A stretch of DNA of 64,000 nt from Mycobacterium asiaticum DSM 44297 (GCF_000613245.1 NZ_HG964937.1:307405-371404); one strand, 5' to 3'; positions 18,514-28,565 are shown, counted from the first letter of the stretch. The notes: a model not told the origin generated them from the sequence alone. Numbers and translations: made by a program.

Positions 18514-18532
18514 ATCATATATGAAATATGAT
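18514..18532. promoter_or_regulatory. palindromic operator candidate between divergent operons
   Basis: ATCATAT (18514-18520), 5-base spacer, ATATGAT (18526-18532) is a perfect 7-bp inverted repeat in an AT-rich patch that contrasts with its GC-rich surroundings. It lies between the leftward dehydrogenase-SDR operon (start 18474) and the rightward fabG2 operon (start 18584), the right place for one regulator to control both. The GntR gene at the far end of the rightward operon is the obvious candidate, an inference from position. Confidence 0.5.
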
Positions 18533-18583
18533 GTTGGACGGACGGGTGCCCGAAGGCGGGCCAACCATGACATGTAGGGGTGC

Positions 18584-19333
18584 GTGATACAGGTGTCGTT
18601 GCTCGAAGGTCAGACCGCCGTGGTTACCGGCGCTGCGCAAGGTCTCGGATTCGCGATAGCGGAGCGATTCATCGCCGAGGGAGCCCGGGTGGTGCTCGGC
18701 GATGTCAATCTGGAAGCGACCGAGGCGGCGGCCGAGAAACTGGGCGGTGCGGAAGTCGCTCTCGCGGTGCGATGCGACGTAACCCAATCCGACCAGGTGC
18801 AAAACCTGATCCAGACTGCCATCGATCGCTTCGGTGGGCTGGACATCATGGTCAACAACGCCGGCATCACCCGCGATGCGACCATGCGCAAGATGACCGA
18901 AGAGCAGTTCGATCAGGTCATCAACGTGCACCTGAAGGGAACCTGGAACGGCACCCGGCTGGCTGCGGCGGTGATGCGGGAAAACAAGCGCGGCGCCATC
19001 ATCAACATGTCGTCCGTCTCGGGCAAGGTAGGGATGGTCGGCCAGACCAACTACTCGGCGGCCAAGGCGGGGATCGTCGGTATGACCAAGGCGGCCGCCA
19101 AAGAGCTTGCCTACCTTGGCGTTCGGGTCAACGCGATCGCGCCTGGCCTGATCCGCTCCGCGATGACCGAAGCGATGCCGCAACGCATCTGGGATTCCAA
19201 GGTGGCCGAGGTCCCGATGGGGCGAGCCGGTGAGCCCAGCGAGGTGGCCAGCGTCGCCCTGTTCCTTGCCTCGGACCTGTCGTCGTACATGACCGGAACC
19301 GTCATGGAGATCACCGGCGGCCGGCACCTATGA
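18584..19333 (+). CDS. fabG2: 3-oxoacyl-[ACP] reductase-like SDR, FabG2
   Basis: The 249-residue SDR has [20 protein letters not shown] (cofactor site), [20 protein letters not shown], the catalytic [20 protein letters not shown] and a C-terminal [19 protein letters not shown]. It closely matches M. tuberculosis FabG2 (Rv1350), which also follows irtAB. It is expected to reduce or oxidise beta-hydroxy/keto-acyl thioesters with NADP(H). GTG 18584 has an AGGGG site 4 bases upstream; GTG 18593 ([11 protein letters not shown]) is an alternative. The stop overlaps the thiolase start by 4 bases. Confidence 0.88.
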   Translation: MIQVSLLEGQTAVVTGAAQGLGFAIAERFIAEGARVVLGDVNLEATEAAAEKLGGAEVALAVRCDVTQSDQVQNLIQTAIDRFGGLDIMVNNAGITRDATMRKMTEEQFDQVINVHLKGTWNGTRLAAAVMRENKRGAIINMSSVSGKVGMVGQTNYSAAKAGIVGMTKAAAKELAYLGVRVNAIAPGLIRSAMTEAMPQRIWDSKVAEVPMGRAGEPSEVASVALFLASDLSSYMTGTVMEITGGRHL

Positions 19334-20556
19334 GTGGTGGGGTTCGGCAGGAGGCCGTCATCTGTGAGCCGGTACGCACACCGATCGGGCGTTACGGCGG
19401 AATGTTCAAGTCGCTCAGCGCCGTAGACCTCGGTGTCGCGGCGCTCAAGGGACTGCTCGACCGCGCCGGCATCTCGCCCGAGGCCGTGCAGGACGTGATC
19501 CTGGGACACTGCTATCCCAGCAGCGAGGCGCCCGCGATCGGGCGCGTGGTGGCCCTGGACGCCGGGCTGCCCGTCACCGTCCCGGGCATGCAGGTCGATC
19601 GGCGCTGCGGGTCGGGTTTGCAGGCGGTGATCCAGGCGTGCCTGCAGGTGAGCACCGGCAACAACGACCTCGTCGTCGCCGGTGGTTGTGAAAGCATGAG
19701 CAACGTCGCCTTCTACTCCACCGACATGCGTTGGGGCGGTGCACGTTCCGGTGTCCGTGTGCACGACGGGCTAGCGCGCGGGCGCACCACCGCCGGGGGG
19801 CGCCACTACCCGGTTCCTGGTGGGATGCTCGAGACGGCGGAGAATCTGCGCCGTCAGTACGGCATCTCGCGCCAGGAGCAGGACGAGCTTGCGGTGCGGT
19901 CGCATCAGCGTGCGGTGGCCGCGCAAAAGGACGGCATCCTCAGCGAAGAGATCATCGGAGTGCCGGTGGCCACCCGCCACGGCGAGGAGCTGATCGACAC
20001 CGACGAACATCCGCGAGCCGACACCACCCTGGAGTCATTGGGCAAGCTCAAACCCGTTCTGGCCAAGGATGATCCGGAGGCGACGGTGACGGCCGGCAAC
20101 GCCAGCGGACAGAACGACGCCGCTTCTATGTGCGTGGTCACCACCCCGGAGAAGGCGTCGGAATACGGCTTGACGCCGCTGGTGCGGCTCGTGTCATGGG
20201 GGTCGGCCGGTGTGGCACCCAACATCATGGGTATCGGTCCGGTCCCGGCCACCGAAGTCGCCCTGGCCAAAGCGGGCCTACGGCTAGCCGACATCGACCT
20301 CATCGAACTCAACGAGGCCTTCGCCGCCCAGGCCCTCGCGGTGATGCGGGAGTGGAACTTCACCCCGACTGACCACGACCGCACCAACGTGCATGGCTCG
20401 GGAATCTCGCTGGGCCACCCGGTCGGGGCGACCGGCGGCCGAATGCTGGCCACGCTGGCCCGCGAACTCAACCGGCGCCAGGCGCGCTACGGCCTGGAGA
20501 CCATGTGCATCGGCGGCGGCCAGGGCTTGGCCGCAGTCTTCGAGCGGGTCACATGA
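19330..20556 (+). CDS. acetyl-CoA acetyltransferase (thiolase)
   Basis: The 408-residue thiolase has all three catalytic blocks: [16 protein letters not shown] with the nucleophilic Cys near residue 93, [11 protein letters not shown] and [16 protein letters not shown] with the catalytic His, and [13 protein letters not shown] with the second Cys. It should cleave 3-ketoacyl-CoA to acetyl-CoA and a shortened acyl-CoA, or condense acetyl-CoA. Overlaps with fabG2 (4 bases) and the CoA-transferase (4 bases) put it in the middle of the operon. Confidence 0.93.
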   Translation: MSGGVRQEAVICEPVRTPIGRYGGMFKSLSAVDLGVAALKGLLDRAGISPEAVQDVILGHCYPSSEAPAIGRVVALDAGLPVTVPGMQVDRRCGSGLQAVIQACLQVSTGNNDLVVAGGCESMSNVAFYSTDMRWGGARSGVRVHDGLARGRTTAGGRHYPVPGGMLETAENLRRQYGISRQEQDELAVRSHQRAVAAQKDGILSEEIIGVPVATRHGEELIDTDEHPRADTTLESLGKLKPVLAKDDPEATVTAGNASGQNDAASMCVVTTPEKASEYGLTPLVRLVSWGSAGVAPNIMGIGPVPATEVALAKAGLRLADIDLIELNEAFAAQALAVMREWNFTPTDHDRTNVHGSGISLGHPVGATGGRMLATLARELNRRQARYGLETMCIGGGQGLAAVFERVT

Positions 20557-21761
20557 CGGCTCCGGCGCTGCCGCTGACCGGCATCCGCGTTGTCGAAGTG
20601 TCCAGCTTCGTCGCCGCGCCGCTGTGCGGCATGACACTCAGCCAGCTCGGGGCGCAGGTGATCCGCGTCGACCCGATCGGCGGGGGCGCCGACACGCAAC
20701 GCTGGCCGCTGGCCGCCGACGGCACCTCGATCTATTGGACTGGGCTGAACAAGGGCAAGCGGTCGGCCACCATCGATCTGCGCTCGACCGAAGGCCAGGA
20801 GCTGGTACAGCGGCTGATCGTCGAGGGTGACGGCATCGTGGTCACCAACGCCGCCGGAATGTCGTGGCTAAGCCATGATGCGCTGGCGGCCAAGCGTTCC
20901 GACATCATCCACGTTCAGCTGCTCGGCCGCGGCGACGGATCCACCGGGGTGGACTACACGGTGAACGCCGGGCTCGGATACCCCATGGTGACCGGCCCCG
21001 CCGAGCACGCCGGCCCGATCAACCATGTCCTGCCCGCCTGGGACGTCAGCTGCGGGCTGTACGCCGCCCTGTCCGTCGTCGCCGCACTCCGCCGCCGCGA
21101 GCAAGCGCGGATTGGGGCGCGCATCAGCATTGCGCTCGAAGACGTCGCTCTGGCGACAGCCGGCAACCTGGGCTTGCTGACCGAGCCGCAGGTGATCGGG
21201 ACGCAGCGCGAACGGCTGGGCAACGCCATCTACGGCCAGTACGGGCAGGACTTCGTCAGCAACGACGGGGTCCGGTTCATGGTAGTCCTGTTGACCAGAC
21301 GCCACTTTCGCGATCTGGTCGAGATAACCGGCACTGAAGGTGCCATGACGGCACTGGCCGAGGCGCTGGGGGCGGACTTCGGCTCGGAGGGCGACCGCTA
21401 CCGGTACCGGAATGCGATATCCGGACTGTTCGGCACCTGGTTCGCCGACCATAGCGGCGACGAGGTCAGCGCCGCGCTCTCGGGCACCTCGGTGTTGTGG
21501 GAACGGTACCGCACCTTTGCCGAGGTCGCCGCCGGACCGAAAGTGACTGGCAATCCGTTGTTTTCCCGGCTGCACCAGCCCGGGGTCGGTGACTACCTCG
21601 CTCCGGCCATGCCCGCTGCAATCGACGGCGTTCACCCCGCCTGCGCCGCCGCGCCGCGATTGGGGGCGGATACCGCGGATCTGCTCGCCGAGTACCTGGG
21701 TTTGACCGAAACCGACATCAAGCGGTTGGCGACCGCGGGGACGATAGGAACGAGCGAATGA
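20553..21761 (+). CDS. family III CoA-transferase (CaiB/BaiF)
   Basis: The 402-residue protein shows the CaiB/BaiF fold: GIRVVEVSSFVAAPLCGMTL, QLGAQVIRVDPIGGGADTQRW, WTGLNKGKRSATIDLRSTEG and a C-terminal QPGVGDYLAPAMP. Family III enzymes move CoA between acids or racemise 2-methylacyl-CoA. The aspartate nucleophile usual near residue 170 is not obvious: the comparable stretch is AALSVVAALRRREQARIG, preceded by LPAWDVSCGLYA, where Asp in AWDVSCG is the likely candidate. ATG 20553 and the downstream ATG 21758 both overlap neighbours by 4 bases. Confidence 0.85.
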   Translation: MTAPALPLTGIRVVEVSSFVAAPLCGMTLSQLGAQVIRVDPIGGGADTQRWPLAADGTSIYWTGLNKGKRSATIDLRSTEGQELVQRLIVEGDGIVVTNAAGMSWLSHDALAAKRSDIIHVQLLGRGDGSTGVDYTVNAGLGYPMVTGPAEHAGPINHVLPAWDVSCGLYAALSVVAALRRREQARIGARISIALEDVALATAGNLGLLTEPQVIGTQRERLGNAIYGQYGQDFVSNDGVRFMVVLLTRRHFRDLVEITGTEGAMTALAEALGADFGSEGDRYRYRNAISGLFGTWFADHSGDEVSAALSGTSVLWERYRTFAEVAAGPKVTGNPLFSRLHQPGVGDYLAPAMPAAIDGVHPACAAAPRLGADTADLLAEYLGLTETDIKRLATAGTIGTSE

Positions 21762-22951
21762 CCAAACTCGCCCAGACCCTCGGATTGACCGAATTTCAAA
21801 CCGAAATCGTCGCGACTGTAAGGCAATTCGTCGACAAGGAGATCATCCCTAACGCGCCGGCGCTGGAGCGCACCGACACCTACCCGCAGGCGATCGTCGA
21901 CGCCCTGCGCGACATGGGACTGTTCGGCCTGATGATCCCGGAGGAGTACGGCGGGCTGGGCGAGTCGCTGTTGACCTATGCGTTGTGCGTCGAGGAGCTG
22001 GCCCGCGGCTGGATGAGCATCTCGGGCGTCCTGAACACCCATTTCATCGTCGCGTACATGTTGCGCCAGCACGGCACCGACGAGCAGAAGCAACGGTTCC
22101 TGCCGCGGATGGTGACCGGCGAGACGCGCGGCGCCTTCTCGATGTCGGAACCGGAACTGGGCTCCGACGTCGCCGCGATCCGTACCCGCGCGACCCGCAA
22201 TCCCGACGGCACCTACACCATCGACGGTCAGAAGATGTGGCTGACCAACGGCGGCAGTTCCACCCTGGTTGCCGTGCTGGTGCGCACCGACGAGGGCGCG
22301 GACAAACCGCACCGCAACCTCACGGCGTTCCTGGTCGAGAAGCCCACGGGGTTCGGGGAAGTGGTGCCCGGCCTGATCATCCCCGGCAAGATCGACAAGC
22401 TGGGGTACAAGGGCATCGACACCACGGAACTCATCTTCGACGGCTACGGGGCCAGCGCCGACGACATCCTGGGCGGCCGTGCCGGGCAGGGCTTCTTTCA
22501 GATGATGGACGGCATCGAAGTGGGCCGGGTCAACGTGTCCGCGCGGGCTTGCGGTATCGGACTGCGCGCATTCGAGCTTGCGGTGAAGTATGCCCAGCAA
22601 CGGCAGACCTTCGGCAAACCAATCGCCGAGCACCAGGCTATCGCGTTCCAGCTGGCCGAGATGGCCACCAAAGTCGAAGCGGCACATTTGATGATGGTCA
22701 ATGCCGCCCGGCTAAAGGACTCCGGCGAACGCAACGACGTCGCCGCAGGCATGGCGAAGTACCTCGCCAGCGAATTCTGCGCCGAGGTGACCCAGCAGAG
22801 CTTCCGGATTCACGGCGGCTACGGCTATTCCAAGGAGTACGAGATCGAGCGGCTGATGCGCGATGCGCCGTTCCTGCTCATCGGCGAGGGCACCAGCGAA
22901 ATCCAGAAATCCATTATCAGCAAGCGTCTGCTCGACGAGTACCGGGTGTGA
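21758..22951 (+). CDS. acyl-CoA dehydrogenase
   Basis: The 397-residue flavoprotein begins MTKLAQTLGLTEFQTEIV and shows IPEEYGGLGESLLTYALCVE, SMSEPELGSDVAAIRTRA, the oxidase-fold QRQTFGKPIAEHQAIAFQLA and the C-terminal LIGEGTSEIQKSIISKRLL with the catalytic Glu. It should introduce the first double bond in beta-oxidation of the operon's substrate. It overlaps the CoA-transferase by 4 bases and ends 4 bases before gntR. Confidence 0.92.
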   Translation: MTKLAQTLGLTEFQTEIVATVRQFVDKEIIPNAPALERTDTYPQAIVDALRDMGLFGLMIPEEYGGLGESLLTYALCVEELARGWMSISGVLNTHFIVAYMLRQHGTDEQKQRFLPRMVTGETRGAFSMSEPELGSDVAAIRTRATRNPDGTYTIDGQKMWLTNGGSSTLVAVLVRTDEGADKPHRNLTAFLVEKPTGFGEVVPGLIIPGKIDKLGYKGIDTTELIFDGYGASADDILGGRAGQGFFQMMDGIEVGRVNVSARACGIGLRAFELAVKYAQQRQTFGKPIAEHQAIAFQLAEMATKVEAAHLMMVNAARLKDSGERNDVAAGMAKYLASEFCAEVTQQSFRIHGGYGYSKEYEIERLMRDAPFLLIGEGTSEIQKSIISKRLLDEYRV

Positions 22952-22955
22952 GGCC

Positions 22956-23636
22956 ATGACCGTTCCGGACTTCGGTGCGCGGCCTCAACTTTCCGAGGAC
23001 GTCGCGAGCTTTGTCCGCAAGCGGATCTTCGAAGGCACCTACGCGGCCGGCCAATACGTGCGGCTCGACCAACTGGCCGCCGAATTGGGGATCAGCGTCA
23101 CGCCGGTGCGAGAAGCGCTGTTCGCGTTGCGCGCCGAAGGACTGGTGGCGCAGCAGCCCCGCCGCGGCTTCGTGGTGCTGCCGCTGACCCAGCGCGACCT
23201 TGCCGATGTCGCCAACGTGCAAGCACACGTCGGCGGCGAGCTCGCCGCACGCGCGGCGCTCAACATCACCGACGAGCAGTTACGCGAATTAGAAGACCTG
23301 CAAACTCAACTTGAGGCCGCGTATGCCGCCGACGACGACGAACGCTCGATCCGGCTCAATCACGAATTCCACCGGGCGATCAACATCGCTGCCGCGTCAC
23401 CGAAGCTGGCGCAGCTGATGTCGCAAATCACCCGTTACGCCCCCGAGTCGGTCTTTCCGATGATCGAGCACTGGCCGGACCAGGCCGGCAAGGACCACCG
23501 ACGGGTGCTGGACGCGCTAGCCCGGCACGATGAGCAGCTGGCCCGCGCGGCGATGTCGGAACACCTTGCCGCCAGCGCGGTCCCGCTGATCGACCACCTC
23601 ATCGAGCGTGGAGTGGTAGTGCAGCCGCAGGAATAG
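22956..23636 (+). CDS. GntR family regulator with FCD domain
   Basis: The 226-residue protein has a winged helix (FVRKRIFEGTYAAGQYVRLDQLAAEL and GISVTPVREALFALRAEGLV, about residues 13-66) and an all-helical FCD ligand domain with metal-type histidines (RLNHEFHRAINIAA; AAMSEHLAASAVPLID). FCD regulators commonly sense carboxylic acids. It is the last gene of the fabG2-thiolase-CoA transferase-dehydrogenase operon, so it probably controls that operon and the divergent one through the palindrome near 18523. Confidence 0.9.
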   Translation: MTVPDFGARPQLSEDVASFVRKRIFEGTYAAGQYVRLDQLAAELGISVTPVREALFALRAEGLVAQQPRRGFVVLPLTQRDLADVANVQAHVGGELAARAALNITDEQLRELEDLQTQLEAAYAADDDERSIRLNHEFHRAINIAAASPKLAQLMSQITRYAPESVFPMIEHWPDQAGKDHRRVLDALARHDEQLARAAMSEHLAASAVPLIDHLIERGVVVQPQE

Positions 23637-23713
23637 CTCCGAGACGCTGAGCTTGTTGGGCCGGGCTTCTGCGCATAAGGTGCTGTCCAGGGGTCCCATC
23701 GCAGGGAGAGCAA

Positions 23714-24076
23714 ATGCGCCGCGCGTCTCGTGCTACCGCCGGATTGTTGGTGTGCGTAACGGCGGTCACGTGGGCGCCGCCGGCTACCGCCGACCCACTG
23801 GATCCCATCCCCGGCAACGGTGTCTTCGTCGTGGGGCCCGACATCGCGCCGGGCCTGTATCGCACGGCCGGGTCGGCGTCCACCTTCGGGGTGTGGATCA
23901 ACAATGTGCCGACCCAGGATTCGATGTGCGCGTGGTTCACCTACAGCACACCGGACGCCAACAAGGAGCATGTGCTGCAGACGAACATCTCGGTCGGACC
24001 GATGTTCGCGAACATCAACACGTCGGTGAAGGCCTTCGAGTCGCAGAACTGTCAACCGTGGACGCGGGTCCCTTAG
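23714..24076 (+). CDS. small secreted protein (Rv1352-like)
   Basis: The 120-residue product has a signal peptide (MRRASRATAGLLVCVTAV, cleavage likely after PPATA about residue 26) and a compact domain GNGVFVVGPDIAPGLYRTAG...CAWFTYST...NCQPW. The G-x-G-V-F-x-V-G-x-D-I-x-P-G-x-Y-R-T pattern recalls Rv1352, which also follows fabG2 in M. tuberculosis. Two cysteines in the mature part (in SMCAWF and NCQPW) could form a disulfide outside the cell. The function is unknown. An AGGGAGAG ribosome binding site sits just before ATG 23714. Confidence 0.75.
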   Translation: MRRASRATAGLLVCVTAVTWAPPATADPLDPIPGNGVFVVGPDIAPGLYRTAGSASTFGVWINNVPTQDSMCAWFTYSTPDANKEHVLQTNISVGPMFANINTSVKAFESQNCQPWTRVP

Positions 24077-25593
24077 GGTTTTGCTTCGGCCAACATTTCC
24101 CGCAGCCGCCCCAGGTCCACCTTGCCGGTACCGCCGCGCGGAATGTCGTCGTCGGAGGCCAGCAGCAGCCACACCGTCGGTACCTTGAAAGAGCTGAGCA
24201 CTTCCTTTGCTGCGCGGCGTAATTGCTCTACGGTACGGCCGCTGGTCACCACCGCCGCTCCCACCCGCCGCGCCCCGACCCCAGGCACATCTGTGACGAA
24301 GGCGCTCTGCACTCCATCGATGCCGCGCAGGACCCTTTCGACTTCGCTGGGATAGACGGTGGCACCGCTGACTTTGAACATGTCGTCCGAGCGACCGTGA
24401 TAGAAGAGGAAGCCCTCGGTGTCCAGCCGGCCGAGGTCGCCGGTGAGGTAGAAGCCGTCCGCGGTGAACAGTTCTTCTCTACTGCGGCGGCAGATCCCGC
24501 GCAGCGTGTGTGGCCCCCGGAGCTGGATCATGCCGATGGTGCCCGCCGGGACCGGATCGCCCGTGTCCGGGTCGGCGATGCGAATTTCCATGCCGGGGAA
24601 CGGCTTTCCGCAGCTGCCCCAGGCTGGTGCGGGCAGGTCGGTGTCGGCGGCATACCCGCTGTAGGGTCCGAATGACTCAGTCATGCCGAAGAGGGTCGCC
24701 CGCGCGCCCGGTTGCGCGCGCTGTTCGGGAGGCAGTAGCGCCTCCAGACTGCCCGGGCGCAGCGCGGTGAGATCGGTATGGGCCCGGTCGGGATGGCGTG
24801 CCAACGCTTCGGCCTGGTCGGGCCAGCCCCGGAACAGCGTGACGCGTTCCTTTTCCAGCAGCCGCAGTGTGGTCTCCGGTTGCGGTCTTTCCTCGGTGAC
24901 CAAGGTGGCGCCGGCGATCAGCGCCGACAGAATGCCGCTGCCGAACCCGCCCACCCAGAAGAACGGCATCGGAAGGTACAGCCGGGTGTCGGAGGTGATG
25001 CAGCGCGCCGCCAATCCCGAGTGCACCGCTCCCAGCGCATTGCCGTGCGAGTGAACGACGCCCTTGGGCGGGCCGCTGCTGCCGGAGGTGAAGATGATGA
25101 CGAACGGGTCGGCAGGGGTGACGGTTTTGGCGAGGGCATCGACGATTTCATGGGCGACCTCGGCGGTGGTCTGTACCAATGACCCGGTGGGCCAGATCCG
25201 CTGCAGCGCAGGAAGTTCCGCGCGCGGCACCGCTCGGACCGCGTCGAGGTACCGGTGGCCGCGGAATTCTTCAACGCTGACCAGGAACTGTACCGAGGCC
25301 ATCCGCAGTTGCGCGACGAGTTCGGTGGGTTGCAGCAGCGTGCTCAGCGGAACCAGTACCCCGCCGATGCGTGTGACGGCGATGGCGATCTGCACCCAGC
25401 GTGTGCAATTGGGCATGATCAACCCCACCCGGGTGCCCTTTCGCACTCCGGCCGCGATGAGCGTGGCAGCCATATCCTTTGTGGTCGTGTCGAGTTCGAT
25501 ATAGCTGACCCGCGAAGCTGGGTCGATGACCATGGGTTTGCTGCCGTGCTGAGCGGCTTGTGCCCCGACTAAACCGGCTATCGTGTCAGTCAC
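24073..25593 (-). CDS. AMP-dependent acyl-CoA ligase (FadD-like)
   Basis: The 506-residue enzyme has the adenylate-forming motifs: P-loop IIFTSGSSGPPKGVVHSHG, LFGMTESFGPYSGYAA, YLTGDLGRLDTEGFLFYHGR and the C-terminal catalytic lysine in DDIPRGGTGKVDLGRL. It should activate a carboxylic acid to its CoA thioester. The start is GTG 25593, overlapping the stop of the next ligase by 8 bases. Last gene of a six-gene leftward operon (three ligases, three crotonases) driven from about 31030. It overlaps the end of the secreted-protein gene. Confidence 0.9.
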   Translation of the reverse strand: MTDTIAGLVGAQAAQHGSKPMVIDPASRVSYIELDTTTKDMAATLIAAGVRKGTRVGLIMPNCTRWVQIAIAVTRIGGVLVPLSTLLQPTELVAQLRMASVQFLVSVEEFRGHRYLDAVRAVPRAELPALQRIWPTGSLVQTTAEVAHEIVDALAKTVTPADPFVIIFTSGSSGPPKGVVHSHGNALGAVHSGLAARCITSDTRLYLPMPFFWVGGFGSGILSALIAGATLVTEERPQPETTLRLLEKERVTLFRGWPDQAEALARHPDRAHTDLTALRPGSLEALLPPEQRAQPGARATLFGMTESFGPYSGYAADTDLPAPAWGSCGKPFPGMEIRIADPDTGDPVPAGTIGMIQLRGPHTLRGICRRSREELFTADGFYLTGDLGRLDTEGFLFYHGRSDDMFKVSGATVYPSEVERVLRGIDGVQSAFVTDVPGVGARRVGAAVVTSGRTVEQLRRAAKEVLSSFKVPTVWLLLASDDDIPRGGTGKVDLGRLREMLAEAKP

Positions 25594-27130
25594 CGATCAA
25601 CCTCTTCAGTCCCTCGAGGTCAACCTTGCCGCTGGACAGCAGCGGTATATGGGTGCGAGGCAAAGCAATGAAACGTCTGGGTATCTTGTAGGACGACAGC
25701 GCGGTCTTCAGTCGGTCACGCAGCGCCTCTTCGTCGAAATTCGCGGTGGTGTCGGGCAGGGCGATCACCGCGGCCACCACCTGCCCGCGCTGTGCGTCCG
25801 GCAGCCCGAAAACGTGTGCCGTCACCCCTAGGTTGGCCAAGGCCTGCTCGACCTCGGCGGCTGAGACATTGGCACCGCCCGTCTTGATCATGCCGGACCT
25901 GCGGCCGACGAAATACATGAAACCGTCGTCGTCGACGCGCACCAGATCGCCGGTGTGGAACCAGCCGTCGGCGTCGAAACACTGCTCTCGACTGCGTTTG
26001 TAGTACCCCTGCATCACATACGGCCCGCGGATGCACAGCTCGCCGACGACGCCGGACCGAACCGGCCTGCCCGTATCCGGTTCGACGATAGTGGTCTGGA
26101 ATCCAGGCGCTGGTTTGCCGTAGGACCCGCGCCGATGCTCGGGTTGATCGGATTCGTCGTCGCTGATCAGCAGCACGCTCCCGGCTTCGGTCAACCCCAG
26201 CATGTTGTGCCGCAGCTCAGGGTCGGCCGGCCGGGTCTCCGGCGCCATGATCGGGTACAGGTTGCCCCGCCGCAGTGACGACAAATCGCGCCGAGGGTAG
26301 CTCGGGTGCTCGGCCAGGTGTGCGATGCCGGACACGAATCCGTTGGTGACAGTGGGCCTTGCGGCCTCGATCAAGTCGAGAACGGTGCCGGCGTCGGCTG
26401 CGTTCGAGCACACCAGCGTCGACCCCGCGACCAGGGTGGCCAACAGCCCGAACGCCAGCCCGCCGATCCAGAAAAACGGCGAGTTGCAGAACAGCCGGTC
26501 CTGCGGGCTCAAACCTCGAATCGTGTTGAGGTTGCGCTGGTGTCCAAGCAGTGCGGCGTGTGTGTGCACCACACCCCTGGGGGTGCTGGTCGATCCGGAC
26601 GTGTACACGATCGTCAACACGTCGGACCCGTCGACATCGTCCTCCATAGCCCGCAACAGGTCGGGGTCGGCGCATGGGTCGTTACGCGAGTCGACCCGCA
26701 CGTGGCGCAGTTGCGGCACGGCGGGGTGAAACAACTCACCGTCGATGCGGCCGAGCAGTTCGGTCAGCCGTTGCACATAGTCATGAGATCGAAACGAGTT
26801 GGCGCTCAGCAGCAGAGCGGTGTCACTATGTACCAATTGCCGGTGCAGTTCACCGGTGGTCATGAAGGTGGAGAACGGCACCACCACCGCCCCGATGCGC
26901 GCGACTGCCAGCATGCCGACGACGAAGTCGGCGCCGTTGGGGTAGAGCAACCCCACATGAGTGCCCTTGCCGGCTCCCCGCGCGATCAGCTCGCGAGCGA
27001 GCTCGGCTGAGCGCCGGTCCGCCTCGGCATAGCCGAGGCGCTCGTCGTCGCACACCAGTAGTGGGTGATCGCCCCGCGACCGCGACTGCTGCCGGAGAAC
27101 CCCGGCAATCGTTCCGGGCTCACCGGGCAT
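25586..27130 (-). CDS. AMP-dependent acyl-CoA ligase (FadD-like)
   Basis: The 514-residue ligase begins MPGEPGTIAGVLRQQSRSRG. Motifs are IVYTSGSTSTPRGVVHTHA (P-loop, with Ser-Thr-Pro-Arg instead of the usual Gly-x-Pro-Lys), LGLTEAGSVLLIS, WFHTGDLVRVDDDGFMYFVGR and the lysine region HIPLLSSGKVDLEGLKRLI. It is the middle of three consecutive ligases; the three are clearly different sequences, so they probably act on different intermediates rather than being a recent triplication. Confidence 0.9.
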   Translation of the reverse strand: MPGEPGTIAGVLRQQSRSRGDHPLLVCDDERLGYAEADRRSAELARELIARGAGKGTHVGLLYPNGADFVVGMLAVARIGAVVVPFSTFMTTGELHRQLVHSDTALLLSANSFRSHDYVQRLTELLGRIDGELFHPAVPQLRHVRVDSRNDPCADPDLLRAMEDDVDGSDVLTIVYTSGSTSTPRGVVHTHAALLGHQRNLNTIRGLSPQDRLFCNSPFFWIGGLAFGLLATLVAGSTLVCSNAADAGTVLDLIEAARPTVTNGFVSGIAHLAEHPSYPRRDLSSLRRGNLYPIMAPETRPADPELRHNMLGLTEAGSVLLISDDESDQPEHRRGSYGKPAPGFQTTIVEPDTGRPVRSGVVGELCIRGPYVMQGYYKRSREQCFDADGWFHTGDLVRVDDDGFMYFVGRRSGMIKTGGANVSAAEVEQALANLGVTAHVFGLPDAQRGQVVAAVIALPDTTANFDEEALRDRLKTALSSYKIPRRFIALPRTHIPLLSSGKVDLEGLKRLIGD

Positions 27131-28565
27131 GGTCGACTGCGAAGTAACCTCGGACGGCGCCCAGGTCGGCCTTGCCGGATGGGGTGCGGGGGATCGTATC
27201 GACAATGGCGATGTCCGTGGGGATCTCGTAGCGGGCCAGTCGCGTCCGCAGGTATTCGACGAGCTCGTCGGGGGACACCGCCTCGCGAAGCTCCACCATC
27301 GCCACCGGGGTTTCGCCGAGCCGGTCGTCTTGGCGTCCGATCACGGCCGCCCCGGCTACCGCAGGATGGCTCTCCAGCGCGGTGCGTACGTCGTCGGGCA
27401 TCACCTTGAAACCACCGCGGATGATCGCCTGATCAGCCCGCCCGACGATCCAGACGAACCCGTCGGAGTCGATGCGGGCCATGTCGGTGGTGCGCATCCA
27501 CGGCGCGCCCGAGCCCAGCTGTGCGGGCTTGACCTCCAGCCGGCCAACCTGATCTGCAGGTAGGGGAGCGCCACCGTCATCGACCACCCGCAGTTGCGCA
27601 CCCGGATTGGCACGACCCACACTGCCGCGCTTGGCTTTCCAGTACTGCTGGTGATCAGTAAGGGTCCAGCCGGCAACCCCACCACCGAATTCGGTTGCGG
27701 CGTACGACGTGAGGACGGGAATCCCGTATTTGTCGGTGAACGCGTCGGCATCATCGGCCGATAACGGTGCGGTGCCACAGGTCACGGCGCGGATGCTGGA
27801 CAGATCCGCACGCGTGAGGTCGGAGTGCAATACCGCGCGCAGCGCAGCCGGCACCAGTGACACGGTGCGGGGCCGGTGTTTGCGTACGGCCGCGGACCAC
27901 CGCGTCAGCTCGAAACGCTCCAGCAACACGAAAGGTCTGGCTTCGGCGATGCATTGCAGCACCCGGAACACGCCCCCGATATGCACCAGCGGAGAGTTCA
28001 CGATCGCCACCCCGCGACGCAGTGCGGCCGGCCGTGGTGCGTCACGGTAGTCGGGGCCCATCACGCTGTGGGCCAGCATGTCGTAGCTGAGATCGATGCG
28101 CTTGGGCGGGCCGGTCGTACCGCTGGTCAGCATCCGCACCGCAACGCCCGACGAGATCCCTGTCACAACCGGAGATTCGGTGGGTTGGTCGAAGATGTCG
28201 GACATGGATACCGTCGCGGTTTCGGCCCCTGCGTCGACCAGTGCTGTCAAGTCCTCGGATTCCCCGATGATCAACGGCAACCGCAGCGCCTCGATATCGG
28301 CACGCGTGCGTTCGTCGCCGCGAGCCGGGTTGACGGTGACCACCGTCCCGCCGCCGAGCAGCACACCGAGCAACGCCGCCACGTGAGCGGGCCTGTTCCG
28401 CAACAGCATTCCCACGTTGGCGGCCGGCGCGCACCACGCGATATGTCGCGCCGCCGCACCGACCTGCCCCCAGGACAACCACGTGTCGTCGTACTCGATG
28501 GCGGGTGAATCCGGTTGCAGATCCAGCACATCGGCAATACGTCGGCTGAGTGGATGGTCGGGCAC
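27120..28565 (-). CDS. AMP-binding enzyme (acyl-CoA ligase-like)
   Basis: The 481-residue adenylate-forming enzyme starts at GTG 28565 (VPDHPLSRRIADVLDLQ). P-loop RMLTSGTTGPPKRIDLSYD, SYAATEFGGGVAGW, TTDMARIDSDGFVWIVGRADQ and IPRTPSGKADLGAVRGY are visible. In the P-loop the residue after the lysine is Arg where Gly is usual. It overlaps the downstream ligase by 11 bases and the upstream crotonase by 1 base. Confidence 0.88.
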   Translation of the reverse strand: MPDHPLSRRIADVLDLQPDSPAIEYDDTWLSWGQVGAAARHIAWCAPAANVGMLLRNRPAHVAALLGVLLGGGTVVTVNPARGDERTRADIEALRLPLIIGESEDLTALVDAGAETATVSMSDIFDQPTESPVVTGISSGVAVRMLTSGTTGPPKRIDLSYDMLAHSVMGPDYRDAPRPAALRRGVAIVNSPLVHIGGVFRVLQCIAEARPFVLLERFELTRWSAAVRKHRPRTVSLVPAALRAVLHSDLTRADLSSIRAVTCGTAPLSADDADAFTDKYGIPVLTSYAATEFGGGVAGWTLTDHQQYWKAKRGSVGRANPGAQLRVVDDGGAPLPADQVGRLEVKPAQLGSGAPWMRTTDMARIDSDGFVWIVGRADQAIIRGGFKVMPDDVRTALESHPAVAGAAVIGRQDDRLGETPVAMVELREAVSPDELVEYLRTRLARYEIPTDIAIVDTIPRTPSGKADLGAVRGYFAVDHAR

